Program-made: the position numbers and the translations under genes
Shown here: one piece after another, positions 41,359 to 50,401 of the stretch
Layout of the letters: each line of letters begins with the position of its first letter
Numbering within the stretch: position 1 is the stretch's first letter
From: Chelatococcus sambhunathii
GTDB taxonomy: Bacteria > Pseudomonadota > Alphaproteobacteria > Rhizobiales > Beijerinckiaceae
Direction of reading: 5' to 3'
NCBI RefSeq assembly: GCF_001418005.1
Contig: NZ_LIOL01000001.1
Location: 62,001 to 126,000, forward strand
DNA: 64,000 bases
Notes under the pieces: model-generated
What the model was told of the DNA's origin: nothing
What the model saw: only the letters and a program-made list of their open reading frames with translations
Databases searched by the model: none

Positions 41359-41886
41359 TCAGTCCTCATCCTCGCCCCCGATCATCTTCGGCGTGACGAA
41401 GCGGTCGAGCCGCCCGCCGTGATCGGCCACGTCGGCCCAGGACGCGACGTCGAAATCGATCACGGCGAGCCCCGCCGTCGGATATTTCTGGCGCAGGCGG
41501 GCAAAGGCATAGCGGTCGCCGTGGCCGACGAGTCGCGTCGCGAGATCGGCAAAGCCCGGGTTGTGACCGATGACGAGCAGCGTGCGCACGTCCGGCCCGG
41601 TCGAGCGGATGGCGGCGAGGATGGCGTCCGTCTTCGCCTCGTAGATGCGCCGCTCGTCGCGTTTCGGCACCTCCTCGGCGAAGGCGGGCGCGACGAGGGC
41701 CCATGTCTCCTGCGTGCGCTTCGACGTCGAGACAATCGCGAGGTCGGGCACCAGATGCTCGCCGGCAAGGTAGCGCCCCATGAGCGGCGCGGCTTCGCGC
41801 CCGCGCGGCGCGAGCGGCCGTTCGTGATCGGCGGCGCCGGCGGGCCAGGCGGATTTGGCGTGACGAAGGAGCATGAGGCGAAGCAT
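41359..41886 (-). CDS. Histidine phosphatase family protein, SixA-like
   Basis: A 175-residue phosphatase of the histidine-phosphatase superfamily. The catalytic motif is LLRHAKSAW, with RHA rather than RHG, as in SixA. The second active-site His is in VIGHNPGFADLA. SixA removes phosphate from histidine phosphotransfer domains in E. coli; the alphaproteobacterial members are less studied. The start MLRLMLLRHAKS at 41886 is chosen because the catalytic motif lies within ten residues of family N-termini. Confidence 0.88.
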   Translation of the reverse strand: MLRLMLLRHAKSAWPAGAADHERPLAPRGREAAPLMGRYLAGEHLVPDLAIVSTSKRTQETWALVAPAFAEEVPKRDERRIYEAKTDAILAAIRSTGPDVRTLLVIGHNPGFADLATRLVGHGDRYAFARLRQKYPTAGLAVIDFDVASWADVADHGGRLDRFVTPKMIGGEDED

Positions 41887-41949
41887 GGGCGCCAAGCTAG
41901 GCATCCCGCCCCGGCCACGCAAGGGCAGCCCGCCGGGATGCCCCCTGTC

Positions 41950-42966
41950 TCAGCCGATGCCGTCGACCACCTGGAGGCCGTGGGCGAAGGGATCACGGTC
42001 GTCGATGACGATGGTGTTGAAGCCGGTGACGCGCGCCCAGCCCTCGATGGAGGGGATGATCGCATCGTGCCCGCCGACCTTCGCCCATGCCTCGATGCGG
42101 CCGGAGAAGGTCGAGCCGATGATGCTTTCATGGACGAAGACATCCCCTTCGCGTAGGGCCCCGCGCGCCGCGAGCTGCGCCATGCGCGCCGACGTGCCGG
42201 TGCCGCAGGGCGAGCGGTCAATGGCCTTGTCGCCGTAGAACACGGCGTTGCGCGCGGTTCCCTCCTGCGTCTTCGGCCGGCCCGTCCACATGACATGGGT
42301 CAGCCGGTCGATGGCCGGGTTCTCGGGATGGGCGATACGGTGGCGGGCGTTGAAATCCTGCCTGAGCTTTGGGCTCCAGCGCAGGATGTCGGAGGGGTTC
42401 ACCTCGGCAAGATCGCCGTAGCCCTCCTGCGGCTCGACGATGGCGTAGAAATTGCCGCCGTAGGCGACGTCCACCCTGAGCGGCCCGAGCCCCTCCACCG
42501 CAACGTCATAGCCCGTGCCGAGGAGGAAGGACGGCACGTTGGTGATGCGCACGCGCTCGATGAACGGCCCGTTCTCGACATAGCGCGCCTCGACGAGCCC
42601 CGCCGGCGTGTCGAGCCTCAATACGCCCGGCATCTTCGGACGGACGAGCCCGTTCTCGAGCGCGATCGTCACCGTGCCGATGGTGCCGTGGCCGCACATG
42701 GGCAGGCAGCCGGAGGTCTCGATGAAGAGGATGCCGACGTCGCAGTCTTCCCGCGTCGGCGGATAGAGGATCGCGCCCGACATCATGTCGTGCCCGCGCG
42801 GCTCGAACATGAGGCCGGTGCGGATGAAGTCGTATTCGGCAAGGAAATGCTGCCGGCGGGCGAACATGGTCTCGCCCTCGAGCCGCGGGATGCTGCCGCC
42901 GGCGACGACCCGGACCGGATTGCCGCAGGTGTGCCCGTCGATGCAGAAGAAGGTGTGGCGCGCCAT
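41950..42966 (-). CDS. 4-hydroxyproline 2-epimerase (proline racemase family)
   Basis: A 338-residue proline-racemase superfamily enzyme. Both catalytic cysteines are present, in MCGHGTIGTV and DRSPCGTGTSARMA, so it is an epimerase/racemase and not a dehydratase (which has Thr in the second site). The N-terminal IDGHTCGNPVRVV is conserved. It converts trans-4-hydroxy-L-proline to cis-4-hydroxy-D-proline, the first catabolic step. It follows the DapA-family gene by 16 bp in the same operon, under a divergent GntR regulator. That context favours hydroxyproline over proline as the substrate. Confidence 0.9.
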   Translation of the reverse strand: MARHTFFCIDGHTCGNPVRVVAGGSIPRLEGETMFARRQHFLAEYDFIRTGLMFEPRGHDMMSGAILYPPTREDCDVGILFIETSGCLPMCGHGTIGTVTIALENGLVRPKMPGVLRLDTPAGLVEARYVENGPFIERVRITNVPSFLLGTGYDVAVEGLGPLRVDVAYGGNFYAIVEPQEGYGDLAEVNPSDILRWSPKLRQDFNARHRIAHPENPAIDRLTHVMWTGRPKTQEGTARNAVFYGDKAIDRSPCGTGTSARMAQLAARGALREGDVFVHESIIGSTFSGRIEAWAKVGGHDAIIPSIEGWARVTGFNTIVIDDRDPFAHGLQVVDGIG

Positions 42967-42982
42967 GGTCCGCCTCCGTCTG

Positions 42983-43912
42983 TCAGGCCGCGCTCTTCAG
43001 CCCGACGTCCGGCAGCGCCGGGCGCGTGGCGAGCGCCTTTTGCATGACGTCCTCGACCGCCCGGCGCTCCTCGCCCGTGAGCGGCAGCCGCGGCGGGCGC
43101 GTCAGGGCGGAGCCGCGACCCATGATCTCCTCGCACAGCTTGATGCACTGGACGAGGTCGGGCCGCGCATCGAGATGGAGCAGCGGCATGAACCAGTCGT
43201 AAAGCGGCCGCAGCTCCTCGAAGCGCCCGGCGCGCGCGAGGCGGAACAGCGTCTCGCCCTCGCGGGGAAAGGCATTCGACATGCCCGACACCCAGCCGGC
43301 GGCCCCCAGCATCACGCTCTCCACCACCACGTCGTCGAGCCCGGCGAAGAGCACGAAGCGCTCGCCCACCATGTTGCGCATGTCGGTGAAGCGGCGCGTG
43401 TCGCCGGAGGAATCCTTGATGCAGACGATGGTGTCGCAATCGGCGAGCGAAGCGAGGATGTCGGGCGTGACGTCGTTCTTGTAGATCGGCGGGTTGTTGT
43501 AGACCATCACCGGCAGGTCGGTGGCCCCGGCGACGCCGCGGAAATGCGCCGCCGTTTCGTGGGGCTTGGCCGAATAAACGAGCGCCGGCATCACCATGAT
43601 GCCGTCGAGCCCGACCCGCGCCGCCTCCCGCGTCGTCTCGGCGGCGAAGGTGGTGGTGAACTCGGCGATGCCGGCGATGACCGGCACGCGCCCTTGGGCG
43701 ACATCCTTCGCCGCCTCCATCACCGCTACCTTCTCGGGCCGCGAGAGCGAGGTGTTCTCGCCTACGGTGCCGCAGACGATGAGGCCGGAAACGCCGTCGT
43801 CGATCAGCCCGGCCATCACCTTGTGGGTCGCCTCGATGTCGAGGCTGAAATCCGCGCGGAACTGCGTGGTGACTGCGGGGAAGACACCTTCCCAGCCGAT
43901 GCGCGCTGCCAT
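42983..43912 (-). CDS. DapA-family lyase, likely 1-pyrroline-4-hydroxy-2-carboxylate deaminase
   Basis: A 309-residue TIM-barrel class I aldolase of the dihydrodipicolinate synthase family. Seen are CGTVGENTSLSRPEKV, the YNNPP tyrosine loop and the Schiff-base lysine in CIKDSSGDTR. In hydroxyproline operons this family removes ammonia from 1-pyrroline-4-hydroxy-2-carboxylate, giving 2,5-dioxopentanoate. The assignment rests on the neighbouring epimerase and GntR gene. The ATG at 43912 has GGAG about 10 bases upstream; an upstream in-frame ATG lies inside the operator region. Confidence 0.85.
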   Translation of the reverse strand: MAARIGWEGVFPAVTTQFRADFSLDIEATHKVMAGLIDDGVSGLIVCGTVGENTSLSRPEKVAVMEAAKDVAQGRVPVIAGIAEFTTTFAAETTREAARVGLDGIMVMPALVYSAKPHETAAHFRGVAGATDLPVMVYNNPPIYKNDVTPDILASLADCDTIVCIKDSSGDTRRFTDMRNMVGERFVLFAGLDDVVVESVMLGAAGWVSGMSNAFPREGETLFRLARAGRFEELRPLYDWFMPLLHLDARPDLVQCIKLCEEIMGRGSALTRPPRLPLTGEERRAVEDVMQKALATRPALPDVGLKSAA

Positions 43913-43940
43913 GGCCGTTCTCCGGATGGTGAGATTGCCA

Positions 43941-43965
43941 TGAATTGTAGATTGTATAAAATTCA
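43941..43965. promoter_or_regulatory. Candidate operator of the hydroxyproline GntR regulator
   Basis: A 25-bp inverted repeat with TGAATT and AATTCA arms surrounds ATTGTA/TTGTATAA, which resembles the TTGTATACAA-type sites bound by FCD GntR regulators. It lies in the 80-bp divergent gap, 28-52 bp from each gene, so it could control both directions. Confidence 0.6.
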
Positions 43966-43992
43966 TGCTGTCAAGCGCACACCGGGACCCCG

Positions 43993-44676
43993 ATGGACGG
44001 CACCCCCCTCACCTCTCCGCTCCGCAAGACGGTTCAGCACCGCACCATCTCGGCCGCCGTCGCCGCCGAGCTGCGCCGGCGCATCCTCGACGGGGAGGTG
44101 CCGGCCGGCAGCCAGCTCAGGCAGGATGCGCTCGCCACCGAGTTCGCCGTCAGCCGCATTCCCGTGCGCGAGGCGCTGATGCAGCTCGAGGCCGAGGGGC
44201 TCGTAAAGATCCATCCGCACCGCGGCGCCGTGGTGCCGGAACTGTCGCTCGCCGAGATCGAGGAGCTGTTCGAACTGCGCCTCCTCCTCGAGCCGCGCCT
44301 CCTCGCCGCCTCTGCCCCGCAGCTGTCGGACGACGACTACGCCCGCCTCGACCGCATCCTGGAGGAATACAGCGACGAATTGCGCGCCCGGCACGTCAGC
44401 CGCTGGGGCGAGCTCAACCGCGCGTTCCACCTCTTGCTCTACAGCCGTGCCGAAAAGCCGCGCACCGCCGGCATCGTCGCCAACCTCCTGCAGGACTGCG
44501 ACCGCCACACGCGTCTGCAACTGTCCTTGACCGGCGGCATGGAACGGGCCGAGGCCGAGCACGCCGAGCTCGTGCACCTCTGCCGCGCGGGGCGCATCGA
44601 CGATGCCTGTGAATTGCTGCGCGCCCACATCGAGAACGTCGGCCGGGCGCTGCGGCGGTTCTTGGAGGAGCGCTGA
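43993..44676 (+). CDS. GntR family transcriptional regulator (FCD type) of the hydroxyproline genes
   Basis: A 227-residue regulator. The winged helix (about residues 18-80) has GSQLRQDALATEFAVSRIPVREALMQLEAEGLV. The FCD domain follows, with the metal/ligand histidines expected in FHLLLY and AEHAELV. It is divergent from the epimerase/lyase pair with an 80-bp gap holding a palindrome. It is likely a repressor relieved by hydroxyproline or an intermediate. Confidence 0.9.
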   Translation: MDGTPLTSPLRKTVQHRTISAAVAAELRRRILDGEVPAGSQLRQDALATEFAVSRIPVREALMQLEAEGLVKIHPHRGAVVPELSLAEIEELFELRLLLEPRLLAASAPQLSDDDYARLDRILEEYSDELRARHVSRWGELNRAFHLLLYSRAEKPRTAGIVANLLQDCDRHTRLQLSLTGGMERAEAEHAELVHLCRAGRIDDACELLRAHIENVGRALRRFLEER

Positions 44677-45034
44677 ATGCAATTCCCCTCCCCCCGCTTG
44701 TGCGGGGAGGGGTTACAGGTGGGGGCGGCTCCGCCTTCCGGACGCTCCGCTCAGATCGCTTGAGATCCCAGGGATTGCCAGCGAGCCCACAGCATTATGC
44801 ATTCAAGTCGGGGCAGTTGACTTGGCTTGATCCCTCCCCTCAAGGAGAGGGTGGATCGCGCCAAAGGCGCGAGACGGGTGGGGTCAATTCCGGGTACGGC
44901 GCGCGTAAATGCCACCCCGCAGGCCCCCTCCGTCGCCGCTTCGCGGCGCCACCTCCCCCATGCGGGGGAGGATCGACGTGCACACCAATTTCAGGTCATC
45001 ATACTAATCTGCTGGCGCGGGCATCTCGGTGCGC
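44677..45034. repeat. Intergenic mosaic of C/G-rich palindromes
   Basis: No gene is seen in this 358-bp gap between the convergent gntR and moxR genes. It contains three related palindromes: CCCCTCCCC...GGGGAGGGG at about 44685-44713, CCCTCCCCTC...GAGAGGG at 44832-44851, and a CCCCCTCC...GGGGGAGG unit with an inner GCCGCTTCGCGGC hairpin at about 44923-44973. They look like a nested repeat family; the first could also terminate gntR. Confidence 0.65.
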
Positions 45035-45880
45035 CTACCGCCCCTCGCGCCGCGCCAGGAACGCCAGCTTCTCGAAAAGCCCGACGTCCTGCTCGTTCTT
45101 GAGGAGCGCCCCGTGCAGAGGCGGGATAAGCTTGCGCGTGTCGCGCTCGCGCAGGGTCTCGGCGTCGATGTCCTCGGCCATGAGGAGCTTCAGCCAGTCG
45201 ATGAGCTCCGAGGTCGACGGCTTCTTCTTGAGGCCGGGCACGTCGCGGATATCGAAGAAGAGGCGCAGCGCCTCCTCGACGAGGCGCTTCTTGATGCCGG
45301 GATAGTGCACCTCGACGATCCGGGCCATGGTCTCGTGATCGGGAAAGCGGATGTAGTGGAAGAAGCAGCGGCGCAGGAAGGCGTCCGGCAGCTCCTTCTC
45401 GTTGTTGGAGGTGATGACGACGATGGGCCTCTGGCGTGCCTGCACGGTCTCGCCCGTCTCGTAGACGTGGAACTCCATGCGGTCGATCTCGAGCAGGAGG
45501 TCGTTGGGGAACTCGATGTCGGCCTTGTCGATCTCGTCGATGAGCAACACCGGGCGCCGCTCCGACACGAAGGCCTCCCACAGCTTGCCGCGCTTGATGT
45601 AGTTGGCGATGTCGGAGACGCGCGGGTCGCCCAGCTGGCTGTCGCGCAGGCGCGAGACGGCGTCGTATTCGTAGAGCCCCTGCTGCGCCTTGGTGGTGGA
45701 CTTGACGTGCCAGGTGATGAGCGGCGCGCCGACGGCCCGCGCGATCTCCTCGGCGAGCACGGTCTTGCCGGTGCCGGGCTCGCCCTTCACGAGGAGCGGA
45801 CGCTCCAGCACGATGGCCGCATTGACCGCGACCTTGAGATCCTCCGTGGCCACATAGGTATCGGTGCCGTCAAACCGCAT
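45035..45880 (-). CDS. MoxR family AAA+ ATPase
   Basis: A 281-residue AAA+ ATPase of the MoxR/CoxD class. Walker A is GEPGTGKTVLAEEIA, Walker B is RPVLLIDEIDKADIE, sensor 1 is IVVITSNNEKELPDAFLRRC and the arginine finger is at RRC. A C-terminal helical bundle follows. These ATPases act as chaperones with VWA-domain proteins for metal-cofactor insertion or complex assembly. A CoxE-type VWA gene is found at 51688-52863. AGGAGA lies close before the ATG at 45880. Confidence 0.92.
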   Translation of the reverse strand: MRFDGTDTYVATEDLKVAVNAAIVLERPLLVKGEPGTGKTVLAEEIARAVGAPLITWHVKSTTKAQQGLYEYDAVSRLRDSQLGDPRVSDIANYIKRGKLWEAFVSERRPVLLIDEIDKADIEFPNDLLLEIDRMEFHVYETGETVQARQRPIVVITSNNEKELPDAFLRRCFFHYIRFPDHETMARIVEVHYPGIKKRLVEEALRLFFDIRDVPGLKKKPSTSELIDWLKLLMAEDIDAETLRERDTRKLIPPLHGALLKNEQDVGLFEKLAFLARREGR

Positions 45881-46306
45881 GTCGTCTCCTGAAACCGGGG
45901 GGCGCAGCCTCGCCGGCGACAGTAGGGAGCGGACGGGGACGGGGCAAGCGGGGCACGCCTCTCGACGAAAGCCCGCCCCGCCGTCATGCCGTCGATTGTC
46001 GCGGGCATGACGGCGGAGACAGGTACGCAAATGGAACGGGAGGAGTGGCATAACCTCCCCCACCCGTCATGGCCGGGTTTGTCCCGGCCATCCACGCCCT
46101 TCCGCCCCCACGCCAGCGTCGCGGCGTGGATGCCCGCGACGGGCGCGGGCATGACGGCGGAGACGGGTACGCAAACGGAGCGGAACGAGCGTGGCACAAC
46201 CTCCCCCGTTCGTCATGGCCGGGCTTGTCCCGGCCATCCACGCCCTTCGACCCCGCGCCTGCGTCGCGGCGTGGATGCCCGCGACGAGCGCGGGCATGAC
46301 GGGGGC
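45881..46306. other. 426-bp gap between moxR and lrp filled by REP-like repeats
   Basis: The gap holds the moxR leader (45881-45981) and then a tandem array of palindromic repeats up to the lrp stop codon. Weak open frames on both strands merely translate the repeats. No promoter is obvious outside the moxR-proximal 100 bp. Confidence 0.7.
45982..46304. repeat. Tandem array of REP-like palindromes, period about 145 bp
   Basis: CGTCATGGCCGGG...CCCGGCCATCCACGCC hairpins start at 46065 and 46211 (period 146 bp), each followed by a GGCGTGGATGCCCGCGA...GCGGGCATGACG half. A shorter copy starts at 45982. The unit ATGACGGCGGAGAC recurs at 46007 and 46151, followed by a shared GGTACGCAAA spacer. That gives about 2.2 units. 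Single related elements lie at 22684, 25179 and 20183. Confidence 0.85.
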
Positions 46307-46783
46307 CTACCCCGCCACCTCCGGAAAGACGGCCCCCTCCTTCACGACGCCCATCACGAAGTTCGATTCGATGGCGGCGATGCACCTGAGGCGCGTCAGC
46401 CGCGTCTTGACGAAGCGCTCGTAGGCCTCGATGCCCTCGCCGACGACGTGCAGGAGATAGTCTTGCGTGCCCGTCATCAGATAGCAGGCGCTCACCTCGT
46501 CCCAGCCGGCGACCGCCTGCTCGAAGGCCGCGATCTCCTCCTCGTTCTGGCGTGTCAGCCGCACCGAGACGAAGACGGTGACGGGCAGGCCGTAGGCCTT
46601 CTGGTCGACCTTGGCGGCATAGCCGCGGATGACGCCCGCCTCCTCCAGCCGGCGCAGGCGCCTGAGGCACGGCGACGGCGACAGGCCGATGCGCTCCGAC
46701 AGCTCCTGGTTGGTCATGCGCCCGTTGCCCTGCAGCAGGCGCAACATGCGGCGGTCGGTCGCGTCGAGCGACATCTGCCCCAT
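46307..46783 (-). CDS. Lrp/AsnC family transcriptional regulator
   Basis: A 158-residue regulator with an N-terminal HTH ([33 protein letters not shown]) and a C-terminal RAM ligand domain ([23 protein letters not shown]). Lrp-family proteins sense amino acids. It is divergent (155 bp) from a PLP gamma-lyase/synthase gene, a common pairing in which the regulator responds to the sulfur amino acid. The 3' end abuts the REP array. Confidence 0.92.
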   Translation of the reverse strand: MGQMSLDATDRRMLRLLQGNGRMTNQELSERIGLSPSPCLRRLRRLEEAGVIRGYAAKVDQKAYGLPVTVFVSVRLTRQNEEEIAAFEQAVAGWDEVSACYLMTGTQDYLLHVVGEGIEAYERFVKTRLTRLRCIAAIESNFVMGVVKEGAVFPEVAG

Positions 46784-46938
46784 TCCCCCTCCATTCTGGC
46801 AGTTCCTGCCTGTGCGCGCACATTTGCGCGATCCGATTGGCCGAGCAATGCCAAAGGGCGCACACTAACGTTGAGACAGATCCGTCGGGCCTCGCGGCCG
46901 GCGGGACGGGCAAACCGCCAATCGAGGGAACGCTTGTC

Positions 46939-48222
46939 ATGGCATCGTCTGACTACCACAAGGACAAGATCGGCAATCACAAGCTCCATCCCGAGACGCT
47001 GATGCTGGGCTACGGCTACGACCCCGCCCTCTCGGAAGGAGCGGTGAAGCAGCCGGTCTTCCTGACCTCCACCTTCGTCTTCCGCTCGGCGGAGGAAGGA
47101 CGCGACTTCTTCGATTTCACCGCGGGCCGGCGCGAGCCGGAGCCGGGCACCGAGCCGGGCCTCGTCTATTCGCGCTTCAACCACCCCAACAGCGAGATCG
47201 TCGAGGATCGCCTCGCCATCTTCGAGGGCGCCGAGATGGGTGCCATCTTCTCGAGCGGCATGTCGGCCATCGCCACGACGCTGCTCGCCTTCGCCCGGCC
47301 GGGCGACGTCATCCTGCATTCGCAGCCGCTCTACGGCGGCACGGAAACGCTGATCGCCAGGACCATGAAGCCTTTCGGCATCGATGCGGTCGGCTTCATC
47401 GACGGTGTCGACGAAGTGGCCGTGCGCGCCGCGGCCGAGGCGGCGATGGCGAAGGGCCGCGTCAGCGTCGTCTTCGTCGAGACGCCGTCGAACCCGCTCA
47501 ACAGCCTCGTCGACCTCGCGCTCGTGCGCCGCATCGCCGATGAGATCGGCGACAGGCAGGGCCATCGCCCGATCGTCGCCTGCGACAACACGCTGCTCGG
47601 CCCGCTGTTCCAGAAGCCGCTCGCCCACGGCATGGACCTGTCAGTCTATTCGCTGACCAAATACGTCGGCGGCCACTCAGACCTCGTGGCGGGGGCGGTG
47701 CTCGGCCGGCGCGAGTTGGTGAAGCCCATCAAGCTGCTGCGCGGCGCCATCGGCACCCAGCTCGACCCGCATTCGGCCTGGATGATCGCCCGCTCGCTGG
47801 AGACGCTCAGCCTGCGCATGAGCGCCGCCTGCCGTAACGCCGAGGCGGTCACCGCCTTCCTCGCCGGCCACGAGAAGGTGGCGCGCGTCTATTACCCGAC
47901 GCTGCTGCCCGCCGAGAGCCCGGCCCGGCGCACCTTCGCGCGCCAGTGCGATGCGGCCGGCACCACCTTCTCCTTCGACATCCGCGGTGGCGAGGCGGCC
48001 GCCTTCCGCTTCCTCAACGCGTTGCGCATCTTCAAGCTGGCGGTGAGCCTCGGCGGCACGGAATCGCTCGTCTGCCATCCGGCGACGACCGTCCATTCCG
48101 GCGTGCCGAAGGAAACGCGCGAGCGCATCGGCATCAGCGACGCCACCATCCGCATGTCGATCGGTATCGAGCACCCGGATGACCTCATTGCCGATCTGAC
48201 GCAGGCGCTGTCGGTGGCTTAG
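46939..48222 (+). CDS. Cys/Met metabolism PLP enzyme (cystathionine gamma-synthase / methionine gamma-lyase family)
   Basis: A 427-residue gamma-family PLP enzyme. The Schiff-base lysine is in [11 protein letters not shown], the phosphate-binding segment is [15 protein letters not shown], and the active-site Tyr is in [10 protein letters not shown]. In true methionine gamma-lyases a Cys follows that YG; here it is Gly, so gamma-lyase activity on methionine is less certain. [17 protein letters not shown] is shared with a distinct alphaproteobacterial subgroup. The ATG at 46939 has GAGGGAA upstream. The divergent Lrp gene probably controls it. Confidence 0.82.
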   Translation: MASSDYHKDKIGNHKLHPETLMLGYGYDPALSEGAVKQPVFLTSTFVFRSAEEGRDFFDFTAGRREPEPGTEPGLVYSRFNHPNSEIVEDRLAIFEGAEMGAIFSSGMSAIATTLLAFARPGDVILHSQPLYGGTETLIARTMKPFGIDAVGFIDGVDEVAVRAAAEAAMAKGRVSVVFVETPSNPLNSLVDLALVRRIADEIGDRQGHRPIVACDNTLLGPLFQKPLAHGMDLSVYSLTKYVGGHSDLVAGAVLGRRELVKPIKLLRGAIGTQLDPHSAWMIARSLETLSLRMSAACRNAEAVTAFLAGHEKVARVYYPTLLPAESPARRTFARQCDAAGTTFSFDIRGGEAAAFRFLNALRIFKLAVSLGGTESLVCHPATTVHSGVPKETRERIGISDATIRMSIGIEHPDDLIADLTQALSVA

Positions 48223-48223
48223 C

Positions 48224-48258
48224 CAGTCGGCAGTCGGCAGTCGGCAGTCGGCAGTCGG
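48224..48258. repeat. Five tandem copies of a CAGTCGG heptamer
   Basis: A perfect 5 x 7-bp array starts one base after the stop codon of the PLP enzyme gene. It lies outside coding sequence. Simple slippage would change its copy number without changing a protein. Confidence 0.9.
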
Positions 48259-48290
48259 GGAAAAGGCAGCCGTCCCATACGGGGAGCAAC

Positions 48291-48340
48291 CTCGTTTCCC
48301 GGGCGCATGCAGCGAAGCGGAATGCGACCCGGGAACCGGC
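48291..48340. repeat. 50-bp hairpin repeat, copy A
   Basis: An imperfect palindrome with arms TTCCCGGGCGCAT and ATGCGACCCGGGAA around a GC-rich loop. A second copy of equal length is at 52911-52960, and several stem differences between them are paired. Confidence 0.8.
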
Positions 48341-48516
48341 GCTCGCGCCTCGCCGCAGGCACCGCACGGTCTGCATCGTCTAGGCCTCGCTCTGCGCCGC
48401 GACTGCCTGTTCCTCGCTGCCGATGCCCCATATCCGCGATTGCATCGGCGGCTGCCGCTCGCCCATGATGCCGGGAGCGGATGCGGATTCTGCGCCGCGG
48501 CGCGCATGGGCGGGCG

Positions 48517-50274
48517 ATGACAGCGACAGTACCAGTCGAGACTTACAAGGACGCCCTCCTCGTTCTCGCTGCGGCCGGTGCGGCCGTGCCCATGGTCAAG
48601 CTCCTCCGCATCAGCCCGGTCCTCGGCTTCCTCGGAGTGGGGGCCGTGCTCGGGCCGCACGGGCTCGGCAACCTGGTCGGCGAGGTGCCGGTGCTGCGCT
48701 ACCTCACCATCTCCGACCAGGAACTGATGGCGCGCATCGCGGAATTCGGTGTCGTGTTCCTGCTCTTCGTCATCGGCATCGAATTGTCCTGGGCCCGCCT
48801 GTGGACTCTGCGGCGCCTCGTCTTCGGGCTCGGCTTCGCTCAGGTGGTGACCTGCGGCGCAGCGCTCGGCCTCGGCGTCGCTCTCGCAGGCGGCGCGGCG
48901 GCGGAGGCGCTCGTCATCGGCAGCGCCCTTGCCCTGTCCTCCACCGCTATCGTGCTTGAATCGCTCGCCGAGCGCCGGCGCCTCGGCACCTCCGCCGGGC
49001 GCACGAGCTTCGCCGTCCTCCTGTTCCAGGACCTTGCGGTGGTGCCGCTCCTCTTCCTCGTCGGCGTGCTCGGCGCGCGCGAGGAAGGCTCCGTGGCGAC
49101 AGGCTTCGTCATCGCCATCGGCCAAGCGGTCTTCGCCATCGCGGTCATCGTCCTGATCGGCCGGCGGGCCCTGCGCCCCTTCTTCCGCCTCGTCGCGGCC
49201 GCCGACAGCCCCGAGCTGTTCATGGCGGCGGCCCTCCTCGTCGTCGTCGGCACGGCGCTCGCGACCGGCGCAGCGGGCCTGTCCATGCCGCTCGGCGCCT
49301 TCATCGCCGGGCTGCTTCTCGCCGAGACGGAATACCGCCGGGAGATCGAGGTGATGATCGCGCCCTTCAAGGGACTGCTCCTCGGCGTCTTCTTCATCAG
49401 CGTCGGCATGATGGTGGACATCGGCGGCATTGCGCGCCAGCCCGGCGTCATCGTCGGCGCAGCCGCCGCGGCGGTCGTCGTGAAGACGCTCATCGTGTAC
49501 GGCCTCGTGCGTCTCTTCTCCGGCGGCCACGCGGTGGCGACCGAGAGCGCCCTGCTGCTCGGCCCCGGCGGCGAGTTCGCCTTCGTCCTGCTCACTCACG
49601 CCGCCGCCTTGGCCGTCGTCCCCCGCCCGGTGAGCGACATAGCCATCGCGGCAACGGCCGTGACGATGGTGTTCATTCCCCTGCTCGCGCGCCTCGGCGC
49701 CATCGCGGCCGGGCGCTTCGACCGCCCAGGAGCCTTGCCCCCCGAAGCGCAGATGCAACCCGAGCCGGGAGAGCACGGGCATGCCATCGTCATCGGATGC
49801 GGCCGCGTCGGCCGCCTCGTCTCCGACATGCTGTCGGCCCAGGCGATCGATCATCTGGTAGTCGACCGGGACGTGGCAACCGTCACCGCGGAGCGCCGCC
49901 ACGGCCGCAACGTCTTCTACGGCGACGCGACCCGGCGCGAATACCTGCGCCTGTGTGGCATCGCCGACGCCGCCGGCCTGATCATCACCGTCGATGCCTC
50001 CACGGCCGTCGACGAGATCGTCCGCCAGGCGAAGGCCCTGACGCCTGGCATCAAGATCCTCGCGCGAGCCCGGGATGCGCGCCACGCCCGGCACCTCTAT
50101 GGTCTCGGCGTGACGCATGCGGTCCCCGAGACCATCGAGGCGAGCCTCCAGCTCTCGGAAGCCTCCCTCGTCCATCTCGGCGTGCCCATGGGACTGGCGA
50201 TCGCCGCCGTGCACGACCGGCGCGACCTCTTCCGCAACGAACTGCGCGCCATGCGCGAAGCGCGCGAGCCATGA
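48517..50274 (+). CDS. Kef-type monovalent cation:proton antiporter with RCK domain
   Basis: A 585-residue CPA2 antiporter like KefB/KefC. About twelve membrane helices span residues 10-385, with the family segments SPVLGFLGVGAVLGPHGLG, LLFVIGIEL, ALALSSTAIVLESL and LLFQDLAVVPLLFL. The C-terminal RCK_N domain starts with the NAD-binding VIGCGRVGRLVSDML and contains YGDATRREYLRLCGI. It exports K+ (or Na+) in exchange for H+, typically gated by glutathione adducts or nucleotides. No ancillary KefG/F gene is present. The start is the ATG at 48517; an ATG 12 codons upstream is possible. Confidence 0.92.
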   Translation: MTATVPVETYKDALLVLAAAGAAVPMVKLLRISPVLGFLGVGAVLGPHGLGNLVGEVPVLRYLTISDQELMARIAEFGVVFLLFVIGIELSWARLWTLRRLVFGLGFAQVVTCGAALGLGVALAGGAAAEALVIGSALALSSTAIVLESLAERRRLGTSAGRTSFAVLLFQDLAVVPLLFLVGVLGAREEGSVATGFVIAIGQAVFAIAVIVLIGRRALRPFFRLVAAADSPELFMAAALLVVVGTALATGAAGLSMPLGAFIAGLLLAETEYRREIEVMIAPFKGLLLGVFFISVGMMVDIGGIARQPGVIVGAAAAAVVVKTLIVYGLVRLFSGGHAVATESALLLGPGGEFAFVLLTHAAALAVVPRPVSDIAIAATAVTMVFIPLLARLGAIAAGRFDRPGALPPEAQMQPEPGEHGHAIVIGCGRVGRLVSDMLSAQAIDHLVVDRDVATVTAERRHGRNVFYGDATRREYLRLCGIADAAGLIITVDASTAVDEIVRQAKALTPGIKILARARDARHARHLYGLGVTHAVPETIEASLQLSEASLVHLGVPMGLAIAAVHDRRDLFRNELRAMREAREP

Positions 50275-50401
50275 GCACCGGCCCGCGACATCGGATCCCC
50301 GCGGGACGCGTCGCAGGAACGCCCTGACTGTCGGTGCCCCTGTCCGTTTCTGATAGAATGGCCACCCGGCCGTTGACCGACCGCTGACGGAGGAGGCCGA
50401 C

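Noticed and set aside
39631-42156. An 841-codon plus-strand frame across the ycjF, ycjX, sixA and epimerase genes
   Set aside because: It runs antisense through four recognisable genes and has no domain of its own.
45982-46304. Small open frames within the REP array
   Set aside because: Both strands read through the palindromes only because they are GC-rich; the peptides repeat with the DNA and have no start signals.
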